From positions 1 through 18,953 of the forward strand of contig JACFNJ010000023.1 in NCBI GenBank assembly GCA_019454865.1: a stretch of 18,953 bases of DNA, given 5' to 3'. Shown here one piece after another: positions 1 to 7,340 of the stretch. The translations under genes were made by a program, and so were the position numbers. Position 1 is the stretch's first letter. Each line of letters begins with the position of its first letter. A model generated the notes under the pieces. The model ran no database searches. It saw only the letters and a program-made list of their open reading frames with translations, and was not told where the DNA came from. The DNA is from Bacteroidia bacterium. GTDB lineage: Bacteria > Bacteroidota > Bacteroidia > UKL13-3.

Positions 1-239
1 AAAGACAACGAGTGGCTATTGCACGTGCTTTAATTAATAATCCTTCAATTATATTAGCTGATGAACCTACCGGAAACTTGGATACTAAAACAAGTTACGA
101 GATAATGGAGTTGATAGAAACTATAAATAAACAAGGCAATACAGTAATAGTAGTAACCCATGAAGAAGATATAGCCAAACGAGCCAAGCGAATTGTTCGA
201 TTACGTGATGGAATAATAGAAAGTGATACAATTGCTTAA
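1..239 (+). CDS. ABC transporter ATP-binding protein, MacB/LolD type (3' part only)
   Basis: This is the C-terminal part of an ABC ATPase whose beginning lies outside the window. The reading frame is open from base 3 and starts within the ABC signature region (RQRVAIARAL). It then shows Walker B with the catalytic Glu (IILADEPTGNLD), the H-loop (VVTHEEDIA) and the common end RIVRLRDGII. Spacing and wording match the MacB/LolD/FtsE group of about 220-250 residues, which power extrusion or lipoprotein-release transporters with a FtsX/MacB-like permease. The wording is closest to the MacB/LolD branch. The GTG at base 12 is internal, not a start. The gene ends in TAA just before a strong terminator, so it is probably the last gene of its operon. 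The permease partner is not visible. The family is secure; the substrate cannot be told. Confidence 0.9.
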   Translation, partial: RQRVAIARALINNPSIILADEPTGNLDTKTSYEIMELIETINKQGNTVIVVTHEEDIAKRAKRIVRLRDGIIESDTIA

Positions 240-241
240 TA

Positions 242-273
242 AAAAAGGCTGTCGTTTTTGCGACAGCCTTTTT
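242..273. terminator. Bidirectional intrinsic terminator between convergent genes
   Basis: There is a perfect 13-bp stem (AAAAAGGCTGTCG at 242-254 pairing with CGACAGCCTTTTT at 261-273) around a 6-base loop. An A-tract on one side and a T-tract on the other give a U-run in both directions. It lies between the stop of the ABC ATPase (239) and the stop of the oppositely oriented lipoprotein gene (296), so it can serve both. Its GGCTGT/ACAGCC core recurs in the terminator at 12180-12219. Confidence 0.9.
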
Positions 274-295
274 GTTATTTGTGTTTTGCCAAAAA

Positions 296-1198
296 TTATT
301 TTTGAACTAATCCATCAAATTGAACTTGAGCGTCTGATGCAGATGAACCAGTTACAGATTTGATGCTAATTAATCCTAATTTACCTTCTTGTGTTTTGAA
401 AAGGATTAAATCATTTGCTACTACGTTTGTGGTAGTTTGTCCGTATGTTTTTCCTGATGCTAATGGAACTAATAAACGATCTGTTCCAGGTGCAGCAACT
501 TCACTAAATTTAGCATTACCGGTAATTTTCACTAAGCCGGTTTTGCGAGCTGCTCCTGAAGTCCAGAATGAAGACAATCCTGTATAAAGTCCTTGCATTA
601 CTGCATCATCAGGGCTTGATAATGTGAATTTATTTGAAGTACCGTAGTATGAAACTAAATCTACGTTTTCTTTTAATATTTTGTTTGAATCTTGAGTTGC
701 TACGTCTAATGAATAGGTTGCAAATGTTGCTAAATTACAAAAACGAGGTCCGTCATTTAAATGACCAAACATTTGAATAGCAGTTCCTGTTTCTTCAATA
801 AAATTCTCTTCAGCAACTGTAATGGTTAAAGTTTTAGTTTGAGCTGTACCTTCTTCACCGGTTAATACAAATGTATAAGTAACTGTGCCTTTATCTGCAG
901 TTTTAAGTGTATCTTCCAAATCATAAACTAAATCAGTACCTGAAGCTTTAATGTCATCAAGGGTAACAGTAGCACTACCGGTAACTGCTTTAGTTACTTT
1001 AAGTGTTTTTAGTTTATTGTCTTCGTTTCCTTTTCCGGTAACTTTAACTTTTAAAATTTCGCCAACAAAAAATGAAGTTGTAGTTGGGTTAATTACTGTT
1101 AATTCTACATCAGCAATTTCCTTATCGGTACTGCACGATGCTAAAATAAATACTGATGCTGCAAAAAGCATCACAATTGATTTAATTGTTTTTTTCAT
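296..1198 (-). CDS. Putative lipoprotein of unknown function
   Basis: The product is 300 residues with a lipoprotein signal: a KK start, a hydrophobic stretch and the lipobox LAS-C with Cys22, so the mature protein should be anchored in the envelope by acylated Cys22. Residues of about 30-130 are rich in Thr/Val and alternate hydrophobic and polar residues, ending in a strand with the pattern of an Ig/PKD-like beta-sandwich (QTKTLTITV). The remainder, about 135-300, shows no motif I recognise. No catalytic signature is visible. It lies 41 bases downstream of the DUF3276 gene in the same direction and could share its transcript. The shared bidirectional terminator at 242-273 would end it. Bacteroidota encode many such lineage-specific lipoproteins, and I do not assign a function. 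Confidence 0.8.
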   Translation of the reverse strand: MKKTIKSIVMLFAASVFILASCSTDKEIADVELTVINPTTTSFFVGEILKVKVTGKGNEDNKLKTLKVTKAVTGSATVTLDDIKASGTDLVYDLEDTLKTADKGTVTYTFVLTGEEGTAQTKTLTITVAEENFIEETGTAIQMFGHLNDGPRFCNLATFATYSLDVATQDSNKILKENVDLVSYYGTSNKFTLSSPDDAVMQGLYTGLSSFWTSGAARKTGLVKITGNAKFSEVAAPGTDRLLVPLASGKTYGQTTTNVVANDLILFKTQEGKLGLISIKSVTGSSASDAQVQFDGLVQK

Positions 1199-1239
1199 AA
1201 AATTATTTGGTTTTAAATTGTTTAATTTTTGTTGTTATT

Positions 1240-1554
1240 TTATTCCTCTGAGTATTCTCTTCCGCTGTTATTTTCTCTGCTAAATTCTTCAAAATTATAA
1301 TCCGGCATCAACTCCGTTTTTACATGATTAACGGTTTCGGTTAGTGCTTCTACAAATTTATTGAAATCTTCTTTGTATAAGAAAATTTTGTGTTTCACAA
1401 AGCTACCATCATCAAATCGTTTTTTGCTTTCGGTAATCGTGATGAAATAATCGTTTCCTTTTGTTGACTTCACATCAAAAAAGTACGTTCTCTTACCAGC
1501 TCTGATTTTTTTTGAATAAATCTCTTGCTGTTCTCCGTTTCTGAAATCCTCCAT
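1240..1554 (-). CDS. PUR-like DUF3276 family protein
   Basis: From the ATG at 1554 this gives 104 residues that match the Bacteroidota DUF3276 family, a PUR-alpha-like nucleic-acid-binding fold also known from spirochaetes. Recognisable blocks are EIYSKKIRAGKRTYFFDVK, then DYFITITESKKRF, then KHKIFLYKEDFNKFVEAL, followed by an acidic, polar tail. Family members usually begin a few residues before EIYSK, which supports the 1554 start over the in-frame ATG at 1626. The longer start would also swallow the predicted promoter at 1598-1628. The related spirochaete protein binds DNA and RNA; the cellular role in Bacteroidota is not settled as far as I know. The downstream lipoprotein gene has the same direction, 41 bases away. 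Confidence 0.88.
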   Translation of the reverse strand: MEDFRNGEQQEIYSKKIRAGKRTYFFDVKSTKGNDYFITITESKKRFDDGSFVKHKIFLYKEDFNKFVEALTETVNHVKTELMPDYNFEEFSRENNSGREYSEE

Positions 1555-1597
1555 TTTTTCGTTTCGTTTTTTTATAGTTGATTGGTTAATCGTGGCG

Positions 1598-1628
1598 CAA
1601 AATAAAGCAAGTGCATTATATTTCAAAA
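1598..1628 (-). promoter_or_regulatory. Candidate Bacteroidota-type promoter for the DUF3276 gene
   Basis: Read on the minus strand, TTTTG (1628-1624) is followed after 18 bases by TTATTTTG (1605-1598). This is close to the phylum's -33 (TTTG/TTG) and -7 (TAnnTTTG) elements, with one mismatch in the -7 box and near-normal spacing. The predicted start of transcription leaves a leader of some 35-40 bases before the ATG at 1554. Such short AT-rich motifs also occur by chance. Confidence 0.4.
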
Positions 1629-1657
1629 TAAAAGTTTTGCTATATTTAATCTATTAA

Positions 1658-3439
1658 TTAGGAGTGTTTTTGGTTCTCGTATAACTCAAAATATTTGCCT
1701 TTTACGTGCATAAGTTTTTCATGTGTTCCTTCTTCTATTATTTCTCCTGCATCCAGCACTATTATGTAGTCTGCATTTTTAACCGTAGAAACACGATGGC
1801 TTATAATAATTGCAGTTTTATTGTGCATTATTTTTTCTAAGTTGGATAAAATCTCGGTTTCTGTTTTCGTATCTACTGCCGAAAGGCAATCATCAAAAAC
1901 CAAAATTTCAGGATTTTTAATCAATGCTCTGGCAATGGATACTCGTTGTTTTTGCCCACCGGATAGGGTTACACCGCGTTCGCCTACTATGGTTTGGTAA
2001 CCATCTTTAAAGGTTTTAATATTTTCTGCCAAGGCTGCATTTGTTGCAGCTGATATTATTTTTTCATCTTTGTCATTTGTGTCATCCATTAAGCCAAAAG
2101 CAATATTATTGGCTATGGTATCACTAAATAAAAAAATGTCTTGTGGTGCATAACCTATGTTTTTCGTAAAATCACGTATATTAATAGTATGTAATGGTTT
2201 GGAATCAATTAATATTTCTCCTTCATTACAATCCATTACCCGTAATAGCAATTGAACCAATGTAGTTTTTCCACTGCCGGTTGTGCCTAATATTGCTAAT
2301 GTTTTTCCTTTTTGTAATGTAAAGGAGATATTTTTAAGTGCATAGTGGTTTTTGTTTGGATAGCGATAGCTTACCTTTTTAAATTCAACTTGATGAGTGA
2401 AATTAAATGTTTCGGTAGTAGGGTTTTGTATTTCGGCAGGTGTCTGTAAAAATTCGTTGATGCGCTGTTGGGATGCTGCTGCTCGTTGTACCAAAGAGGA
2501 TGTCCAGCCTAATGACATTACCGGCCAGGTGAGCATGTTAACATATATTACAAACTCAGTTATATTACCTATAGTTATTTCATCGTGTATTACTAAAAAA
2601 CCACCTACGGATATGGTTATGATGGTGCTGAGCCCGGTTAGAAACAACATTAACGGGAAAAACACAGCATCTAATTTTGCTAATTGTAAATTTCTTTTTT
2701 TGTATAAGTTGGCTTCCGATTCAAATTCTTCTTTAAATACCTTTTCGGCTCCAAAAGCTTTTATTACTCGCATTCCGCTAAAGGTTTCCTGAGCAAAACC
2801 TGTAATTACCGAAAGTTGTTTTTGTATAGCATCACTTTTTCTGTTTATTAAGTTGTTTACATAAAAAATTGTGTACGATAATATTGGTAAAGGCATAAGT
2901 ACCCACAACGCAAGTTTGGTATGGATACTAAACATTGTAGGTATTACGATAATAAAAGTAGCAACTAAGTTGGTATAATACATAATAGCCGGACCAATAT
3001 ACATACGTACTTTGCTCACATCTTCACTTATTCTTGCCATCAAATCACCGGTTGAATTTTTTGTGTAAAATGCTTGCGACAATGATTGGTAGTGTGTAAA
3101 TATTTCGTTTTTCAGGTCAAATTCAATTTTACGACTCATAACTATGATGCTTTGCCGCATCAAAAACATAAAGAAACCTCGAATAAGTGTAGTTACTATA
3201 ATCAATACAGTGCAAATAAGTACAATAAAAATTACACGCGAAGTAATGTCTGATTGCAAAATTGAGCCTTTAAATCCACTATAAATACTTAGGTTTTCAA
3301 CAATTAAATCAACTGCTATGCTTACAAGTTTACCTTGGAAGGGCATAAATAGATTGGATAAGATTACAAACAATATTCCCAACAAAAGTTGAAATCGGTA
3401 TTTATAAAAATATTTGTTGAGGTAGCGTAATGCTTTCAT
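1658..3439 (-). CDS. MsbA-like ABC exporter half-transporter (fused permease and ATPase)
   Basis: The 593-residue protein has a type IV ABC exporter layout: about six membrane helices in residues 15-310 and a nucleotide-binding domain from about 350. Motifs are Walker A GTTGSGKT (385-392), Q-loop Gln433, the GERG element just before the signature LSGGQ (492-496), Walker B ending in Asp516, and H-loop His548. It should export a lipid, drug or peptide across the inner membrane. The residue after the Walker B Asp is Asp517, where the catalytic Glu is normal (wording DDCLSAVD instead of DEATSALD). That form is known from the degenerate half of heterodimeric exporters such as BmrC, yet no partner half-transporter is adjacent. 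It stands alone, with a 229-base gap upstream. Annotation as msbA (lipid A flippase) would be too specific. Confidence 0.9.
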   Translation of the reverse strand: MKALRYLNKYFYKYRFQLLLGILFVILSNLFMPFQGKLVSIAVDLIVENLSIYSGFKGSILQSDITSRVIFIVLICTVLIIVTTLIRGFFMFLMRQSIIVMSRKIEFDLKNEIFTHYQSLSQAFYTKNSTGDLMARISEDVSKVRMYIGPAIMYYTNLVATFIIVIPTMFSIHTKLALWVLMPLPILSYTIFYVNNLINRKSDAIQKQLSVITGFAQETFSGMRVIKAFGAEKVFKEEFESEANLYKKRNLQLAKLDAVFFPLMLFLTGLSTIITISVGGFLVIHDEITIGNITEFVIYVNMLTWPVMSLGWTSSLVQRAAASQQRINEFLQTPAEIQNPTTETFNFTHQVEFKKVSYRYPNKNHYALKNISFTLQKGKTLAILGTTGSGKTTLVQLLLRVMDCNEGEILIDSKPLHTINIRDFTKNIGYAPQDIFLFSDTIANNIAFGLMDDTNDKDEKIISAATNAALAENIKTFKDGYQTIVGERGVTLSGGQKQRVSIARALIKNPEILVFDDCLSAVDTKTETEILSNLEKIMHNKTAIIISHRVSTVKNADYIIVLDAGEIIEEGTHEKLMHVKGKYFELYENQKHS

Positions 3440-3517
3440 TGGAATAAAATCACTTGCAAAGCAATGAAAAATATTTTTGCATAAAAATAATTAAACAGTT
3501 TTGATAATGGATAATAT

Positions 3518-3553
3518 AAACAAATAACTAATGCTTACTTTGTTTATTTGTTT
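3518..3553 (-). terminator. Weak AT-rich hairpin downstream of truB, possible terminator
   Basis: A 10-bp inverted repeat (AAACAAATAA at 3518-3527 with TTATTTGTTT at 3544-3553, 16-base loop) lies in the 229-base gap between the truB stop and the ABC exporter start. It contains a single G-C pair and no strong U-run, so terminator function is only a possibility. The rest of the gap is AT-rich and I see no reading frame in it. Confidence 0.25.
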
Positions 3554-3572
3554 TGAGAGTGAAAATTTGTTG

Positions 3573-3600
3573 ATTACTAAAAGTAAAATTGTTTAGTAAT
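3573..3600. repeat. 9-bp inverted repeat in the truB 3' gap
   Basis: ATTACTAAA (3573-3581) and TTTAGTAAT (3592-3600) are perfect inverted copies separated by 10 bases. This is 69 bases past the truB stop. It could form a weak hairpin in the truB 3' untranslated region or be a binding site. With such AT-rich sequence, chance is a fair explanation. Confidence 0.3.
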
Positions 3601-3668
3601 GAAGTTCCAAATTAATTTTAATTGAAAAAGTATTTTCAAGAGATATTTTTTAGTTGAATTGTAAGAAT

Positions 3669-4385
3669 TTATTTAAAATTAATCTTATCTAACAAATCAT
3701 CCAATTGGTAGGCATCGTTTAATAAAAAGTTGCCGCTTCTTGTTCGGCAAAGCGAATCTAAGTACGCACCACTTGCAAGTGCTTTACCAAAATCATGTGC
3801 TAATGCCCGAATATAAGTGCCTTTACTGCATGTAACTCGGAAAGCAATTATTGGTAATTGTATTTCTGTAATTTCAAAAGAATGAATAAAAATATTTCGG
3901 GGTTTCACTTCTATGGTGTTACCAGCTCTAGCATGTTCATACAAGCGTATTCCATCTTTTTTTATAGCACTATGCAATGGCGGTAATTGTTGTAATTCGC
4001 CTGTAAATTTTGTTGCTGTTTCATGAATTAATTGTGGTGTAATATGCAAAGTAGAATAGGTTTTATCTATCGCTGTTTCTTTATCATACGAAGATCGTGT
4101 GGCACCTATAAAAATAGTTCCGGTATATTCCTTTTCGGTAGCCATGTAGGTGTCTATGTTTTTGGTTTCTTTACCAATACATACAATTAAAAGTCCGGTA
4201 GCTAAGGGGTCTAATGTGCCGGCATGACCCACTTTTATTTTAGGCTTTTCGCCTGCTTTTAGTTCTTTAAATTTATGAAGATTTTTTTGCAGGGTATAAC
4301 GCAGTTTATTTACCACATCAAAACTTGTCCAATTAAGTGGCTTATCAATAAGCAGCACTTCGCCTTGTTCAAGGTTTAAGTTCAT
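3669..4385 (-). CDS. truB: tRNA pseudouridine(55) synthase
   Basis: TruB converts U55 in the T-psi-C loop of tRNAs to pseudouridine. The N-terminal block DKPLNWTSFDVV (from residue 14) and the catalytic loop GHAGTLDPLATGLL are clear, with nucleophile Asp59. Further family blocks are KEYTGTI, LPPLHSAIKKDG and the SKGTYIRALAHDFG motif. At 238 residues it is of the short form that lacks a C-terminal PUA domain. The start is one base after the uppP stop (TAA-C-ATG), so translation is probably coupled. It is the last gene of the ftsX-DUF3098-uppP-truB operon. Confidence 0.97.
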   Translation of the reverse strand: MNLNLEQGEVLLIDKPLNWTSFDVVNKLRYTLQKNLHKFKELKAGEKPKIKVGHAGTLDPLATGLLIVCIGKETKNIDTYMATEKEYTGTIFIGATRSSYDKETAIDKTYSTLHITPQLIHETATKFTGELQQLPPLHSAIKKDGIRLYEHARAGNTIEVKPRNIFIHSFEITEIQLPIIAFRVTCSKGTYIRALAHDFGKALASGAYLDSLCRTRSGNFLLNDAYQLDDLLDKINFK

Positions 4386-4386
4386 G

Positions 4387-5178
4387 TTATATCATTTTTA
4401 GTTCGTAGCCAAATGCGTAAAGTGCTATGATAATTGCACCTAGAGCGATACGATACCAACCAAACATTTTAAAACCATATTTGGTTAAAAAACCAATAAA
4501 ACCTTTGATAGCAATAATTGCAACAATAAAAGCTGCAATATTGCCAATAGCTAATACTCCGATGTCGGAAGTATTGAAGCCAACATTCATTTGGTACTTT
4601 AACATTTTGTAACCGGTAGCTGCAAACATAGTAGGTACAGCAAGAAAAAAGGAAAATTCGGCCGCAGCTTTACGAGTTAGTTTTTGGGATAATCCACCAA
4701 TTATAGTAGCCGCTGAACGCGATACACCGGGAATCATCGAAATAACCTGGAAAACTCCTATCATCCAAGCGTTTTTATTGCTTATCTCGGTAATTCCATT
4801 TGTTTCATTTTCAGCAAACCAATTATCAACAAATAATAATACGATACCACCTAATAAAAGCGAAATTGCTACTACAATAGGGTTTTCTAAAATCATATCA
4901 ATATAATCATTGAATAGAAAACCAATAACTGCTGCTGGCAAAAAAGCGATAAAAAGCTTGGTGTAAAATGAAATACTTTGAAAAAAACGTTTCCAATACA
5001 AAACCAATACGCTCAGGATGGCTCCAAACTGTATGGCAACAGTAAACATTTTTACAAATTCATTTTCAGCAATGCCAAGTACAGATGAGGTAAGCACCAT
5101 GTGCCCGGTAGATGAAACCGGAAGAAACTCAGTAAGACCTTCTACAATAGCCAGTAAAATGGCTTCAAAGTACGACAT
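4387..5178 (-). CDS. uppP: Undecaprenyl-diphosphate phosphatase
   Basis: This integral inner-membrane enzyme (BacA/UppP) dephosphorylates undecaprenyl diphosphate, recycling the lipid carrier for peptidoglycan and other surface polymers. The two family signatures are present: EGLTEFLPVSSTGHM at residues 13-27 (with Glu13, Glu17 and His26) and PGVSRSAATI at 150-159 with the catalytic Arg154. The 263 residues form about eight hydrophobic segments, the usual length. Its ATG directly follows the TAG stop of the DUF3098 gene with no spacer. The operon places it beside the division gene ftsX and before truB. Confidence 0.97.
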   Translation of the reverse strand: MSYFEAILLAIVEGLTEFLPVSSTGHMVLTSSVLGIAENEFVKMFTVAIQFGAILSVLVLYWKRFFQSISFYTKLFIAFLPAAVIGFLFNDYIDMILENPIVVAISLLLGGIVLLFVDNWFAENETNGITEISNKNAWMIGVFQVISMIPGVSRSAATIIGGLSQKLTRKAAAEFSFFLAVPTMFAATGYKMLKYQMNVGFNTSDIGVLAIGNIAAFIVAIIAIKGFIGFLTKYGFKMFGWYRIALGAIIIALYAFGYELKMI

Positions 5179-5427
5179 CTATTTGTCGAATTTTAACATG
5201 ATTGCAAATATTTCAACAACAAAACCTGCAAGTACAAGTATTGGTGCAACTGTAAGTTTTGTGCTGCTAAAAATATCTTCAGTGCCAGACATAAGTATAA
5301 AGCCAAGCACAATAAGTAATACCCCTGCTGTCATTAAAATATAATTTTGTTTACTAAAAACAAAGAACTGTTCCGTTACCGGAGTATTTACTTTAGCAGT
5401 TGCTTTTTTTGAACTATTTTTTTGCAT
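5179..5427 (-). CDS. DUF3098 family small membrane protein
   Basis: This 82-residue protein has a polar N-terminus (1-27) and two membrane helices at about 29-46 and 58-77. The first carries the family wording KQNYILMTAGVLLIVLGFIL and the second APILVLAGFVVEIFAIM, matching DUF3098 of Bacteroidota. No function is established to my knowledge. Its fixed place between ftsX and uppP suggests a link to the division/cell-wall membrane machinery, which is inference. It starts 7 bases after ftsX and ends in TAG immediately followed by the uppP ATG. It therefore shows TAG working as a normal stop in this genome, which matters for the interrupted gene at 7337-7717. Confidence 0.92.
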   Translation of the reverse strand: MQKNSSKKATAKVNTPVTEQFFVFSKQNYILMTAGVLLIVLGFILMSGTEDIFSSTKLTVAPILVLAGFVVEIFAIMLKFDK

Positions 5428-5434
5428 GTTTTAA

Positions 5435-6307
5435 TTAATATAAGTCGTCAATTTTCATTTTCAGGTAGTGATTAGTAGATATTACGCTACTTATCATACT
5501 GATAATTATGCCTACAAGTATAATAACTACAAACATAATTGCAAACTGAATTTCATCGTAAAGGATTTCAATGCCACTAATCCAATTGGGAAGTGCTGAT
5601 ATTAGCCCGAAAAGCAATAAACATGCAATTATTCCTCCATATAATCCATACAAAAAACTTCTGAATACAAATGGTTTGATAATAAATGCGTGTGTAGCAC
5701 CCACCATTTGCATGCTTTTTATCAAAAATCGTCTTGCGTATAAATTTAAGCGGATGGTGTTATTTATTAATGTAATGGAAATTATCAGAAATATAATACT
5801 TAAAGCTATTAGAATTGAACCTAATGTGGTAGCATTTTTATTCAATTCATCCAATATATTTTGTTGATATATTACATCTTGTACTTCCGGATTTCTTCTT
5901 ATTTCAATATCTACAGTTTTTACTTTTTGAGGTTGTGTGTAGCTTGATTTAAGGAAAAGCTCGATGCTTGGTAATAATGGATTATATCCTAAAAAATTAA
6001 CAAAATCTTGTCCTATCTCTTTAGTAAATTGTTGAGCCGCTTGTTCTTTGCTTACATACATTGCGTTTTTGGTAAATTCCTGTTGCTTTATGGTTGATAA
6101 AATACGTTGTATTTCTGATTCAGGAATTTCATCTTTAAAGAATACCGTCATCTGGAAATTCTCTTTTAAATGTTGTTGCAGTTTATTCCCATTAATTAAT
6201 ATCAAGCCAAACAATCCAAGCATAAATAGAACCATGGCAATACTAATTATGGATGGAAGAAACGATACTTTACGTCTTCTTTTTATTTGCGGTTCGGTTG
6301 CACTCAC
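5435..6307 (-). CDS. ftsX: Cell division protein FtsX (permease-like)
   Basis: FtsX works with the ATPase FtsE at the division septum, transmitting ATP hydrolysis to periplasmic peptidoglycan hydrolase activation. The 290 residues show the family plan: a basic cytoplasmic start (KRRRK), helix 1 at about 17-39, a periplasmic domain at about 40-160 (TVFFKDEI, then PSIELFLK), and helices near 162-184, 217-238 and 253-276 with the conserved NNTIRLNLYARR and MQMVGAT segments. The frame begins with GTG at 6307, and I found no better ATG. No ftsE is next to it; the ATPase at the window's left end is another branch. It heads the operon with DUF3098, uppP and truB. Confidence 0.95.
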   Translation of the reverse strand: MSATEPQIKRRRKVSFLPSIISIAMVLFMLGLFGLILINGNKLQQHLKENFQMTVFFKDEIPESEIQRILSTIKQQEFTKNAMYVSKEQAAQQFTKEIGQDFVNFLGYNPLLPSIELFLKSSYTQPQKVKTVDIEIRRNPEVQDVIYQQNILDELNKNATTLGSILIALSIIFLIISITLINNTIRLNLYARRFLIKSMQMVGATHAFIIKPFVFRSFLYGLYGGIIACLLLFGLISALPNWISGIEILYDEIQFAIMFVVIILVGIIISMISSVISTNHYLKMKIDDLY

Positions 6308-6334
6308 GGTATTTTAAATTTTAAAATATATGCA

Positions 6335-6342
6335 CAAATGTA
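6335..6342 (-). promoter_or_regulatory. Candidate -7 box for the ftsX operon
   Basis: On the minus strand TACATTTG fits the Bacteroidota -7 consensus TAnnTTTG at every fixed position and lies 27 bases before the ftsX GTG. No convincing -33 TTG sits 19-21 bases upstream, so only half of the promoter is supported. Confidence 0.4.
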
Positions 6343-6422
6343 GTTTATTAATGCTGTTATTGGATAGTATGTAATGCACATCTTTTTGTGGAAATCAACT
6401 ATTAAGAATATTACAAGGGGTA

Positions 6423-7340
6423 TTATTCCCAAATAAATTTTTCGCCTTCGTTTGCTATAAAACTATTCTCAAATTCGGACTTGGTTTCATTTAATAGGAT
6501 ATCTAAGTTATCGTATCTGGAAGAGAAATGTCCGATTAATAATTTTTCAACGTTGGCTTTTTTTGCAACCATGCCAGCTTGTAGGGCTGTTGAGTGCATT
6601 GTTTGGATGGCTCGTTCTAGCTTTTCGTGCAAAAAAGTTGCTTCATGATAAACCAAATTTACCCCTTCAATGTTTTGTATTACTCTTTCATCGTACATGG
6701 TATCGCTACAGTATGCATAGCTCATTGGTTTTTTATTTTCAAAAGTTAGTTCACTGTTTTTTATTATTGTTTTGCCATCTTCACTTATATAATCATTTCC
6801 TTTTTTAATGGATAAAAATTCCGTTACCGGTATGTTGTATTTTTTACAATTATCTTTATTTAATTTCTTTAAACTTTTCTGTTCATAAAAAATAAAACCT
6901 GTGGTAGGTACACGATGAAACAGCGGGAATGATACTACTTTTACTGATTCGTTTTCTAATAAAACTTCATTTTTTTCGGCTTGTGTAATATGTTTTACAA
7001 TTTCAAAATTGATGATGTTGTCTGTGTTTTTGAAATATAAATCAAGGATTTCAAATAATGTTTCGGGGCCATAAATATGTATTGGGTCTTTGCGCTGCAT
7101 CAAATTCATGCTGAATAATAAGCCTGGTAATCCAAGTATATGGTCGGCATGAATGTGACTGATGAAAATGTGATTAATTTTTGACTTTTTAATTTTATAG
7201 CGTTGCATTTGCATTTGCGTACCTTCACCGCAATCAATTAAAAATTGATAATCCAACATACGCAAATGTTGGGCAGATGGATGTCGGTTTAAGGTAGGTG
7301 TTGCTGAACTATTGCCTAAAATTGTGAGTTCAAAAATCAT
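6423..7340 (-). CDS. rnz: Ribonuclease Z (tRNA 3'-processing endonuclease)
   Basis: RNase Z removes the 3' trailer of tRNA precursors. The 305-residue protein has the metallo-beta-lactamase fold with the zinc motif HIHADH (His62, His64, Asp66, His67). Later ligand positions are His142, Asp213 in SDT and His271 in GHFSSRY. The segment FLIDCGEGTQMQ upstream of the zinc motif is typical. The length is normal for the short bacterial form. The ATG overlaps the stop of the upstream STAS-like gene by four bases (ATGA), implying translational coupling. A 115-base gap separates its stop from ftsX, so the ftsX operon is probably transcribed separately. Confidence 0.97.
   Translation of the reverse strand: MIFELTILGNSSATPTLNRHPSAQHLRMLDYQFLIDCGEGTQMQMQRYKIKKSKINHIFISHIHADHILGLPGLLFSMNLMQRKDPIHIYGPETLFEILDLYFKNTDNIINFEIVKHITQAEKNEVLLENESVKVVSFPLFHRVPTTGFIFYEQKSLKKLNKDNCKKYNIPVTEFLSIKKGNDYISEDGKTIIKNSELTFENKKPMSYAYCSDTMYDERVIQNIEGVNLVYHEATFLHEKLERAIQTMHSTALQAGMVAKKANVEKLLIGHFSSRYDNLDILLNETKSEFENSFIANEGEKFIWE

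Noticed and set aside
1..239. The left-edge ATPase as FtsE, partner of the ftsX gene at 5435-6307
   Set aside because: It is over 5 kb away on the opposite strand, belongs by its wording to the MacB/LolD branch, and is separated by unrelated genes.
1555..1626. Longer start for the DUF3276 protein (ATG at 1626)
   Set aside because: The extra 24 residues are unlike the family N-terminus and would overlap the predicted promoter.
3440..3668. A small RNA or gene in the 229-base gap between truB and the ABC exporter
   Set aside because: Only AT-rich weak inverted repeats are present, with no good promoter, no GC-rich stem and no convincing reading frame.
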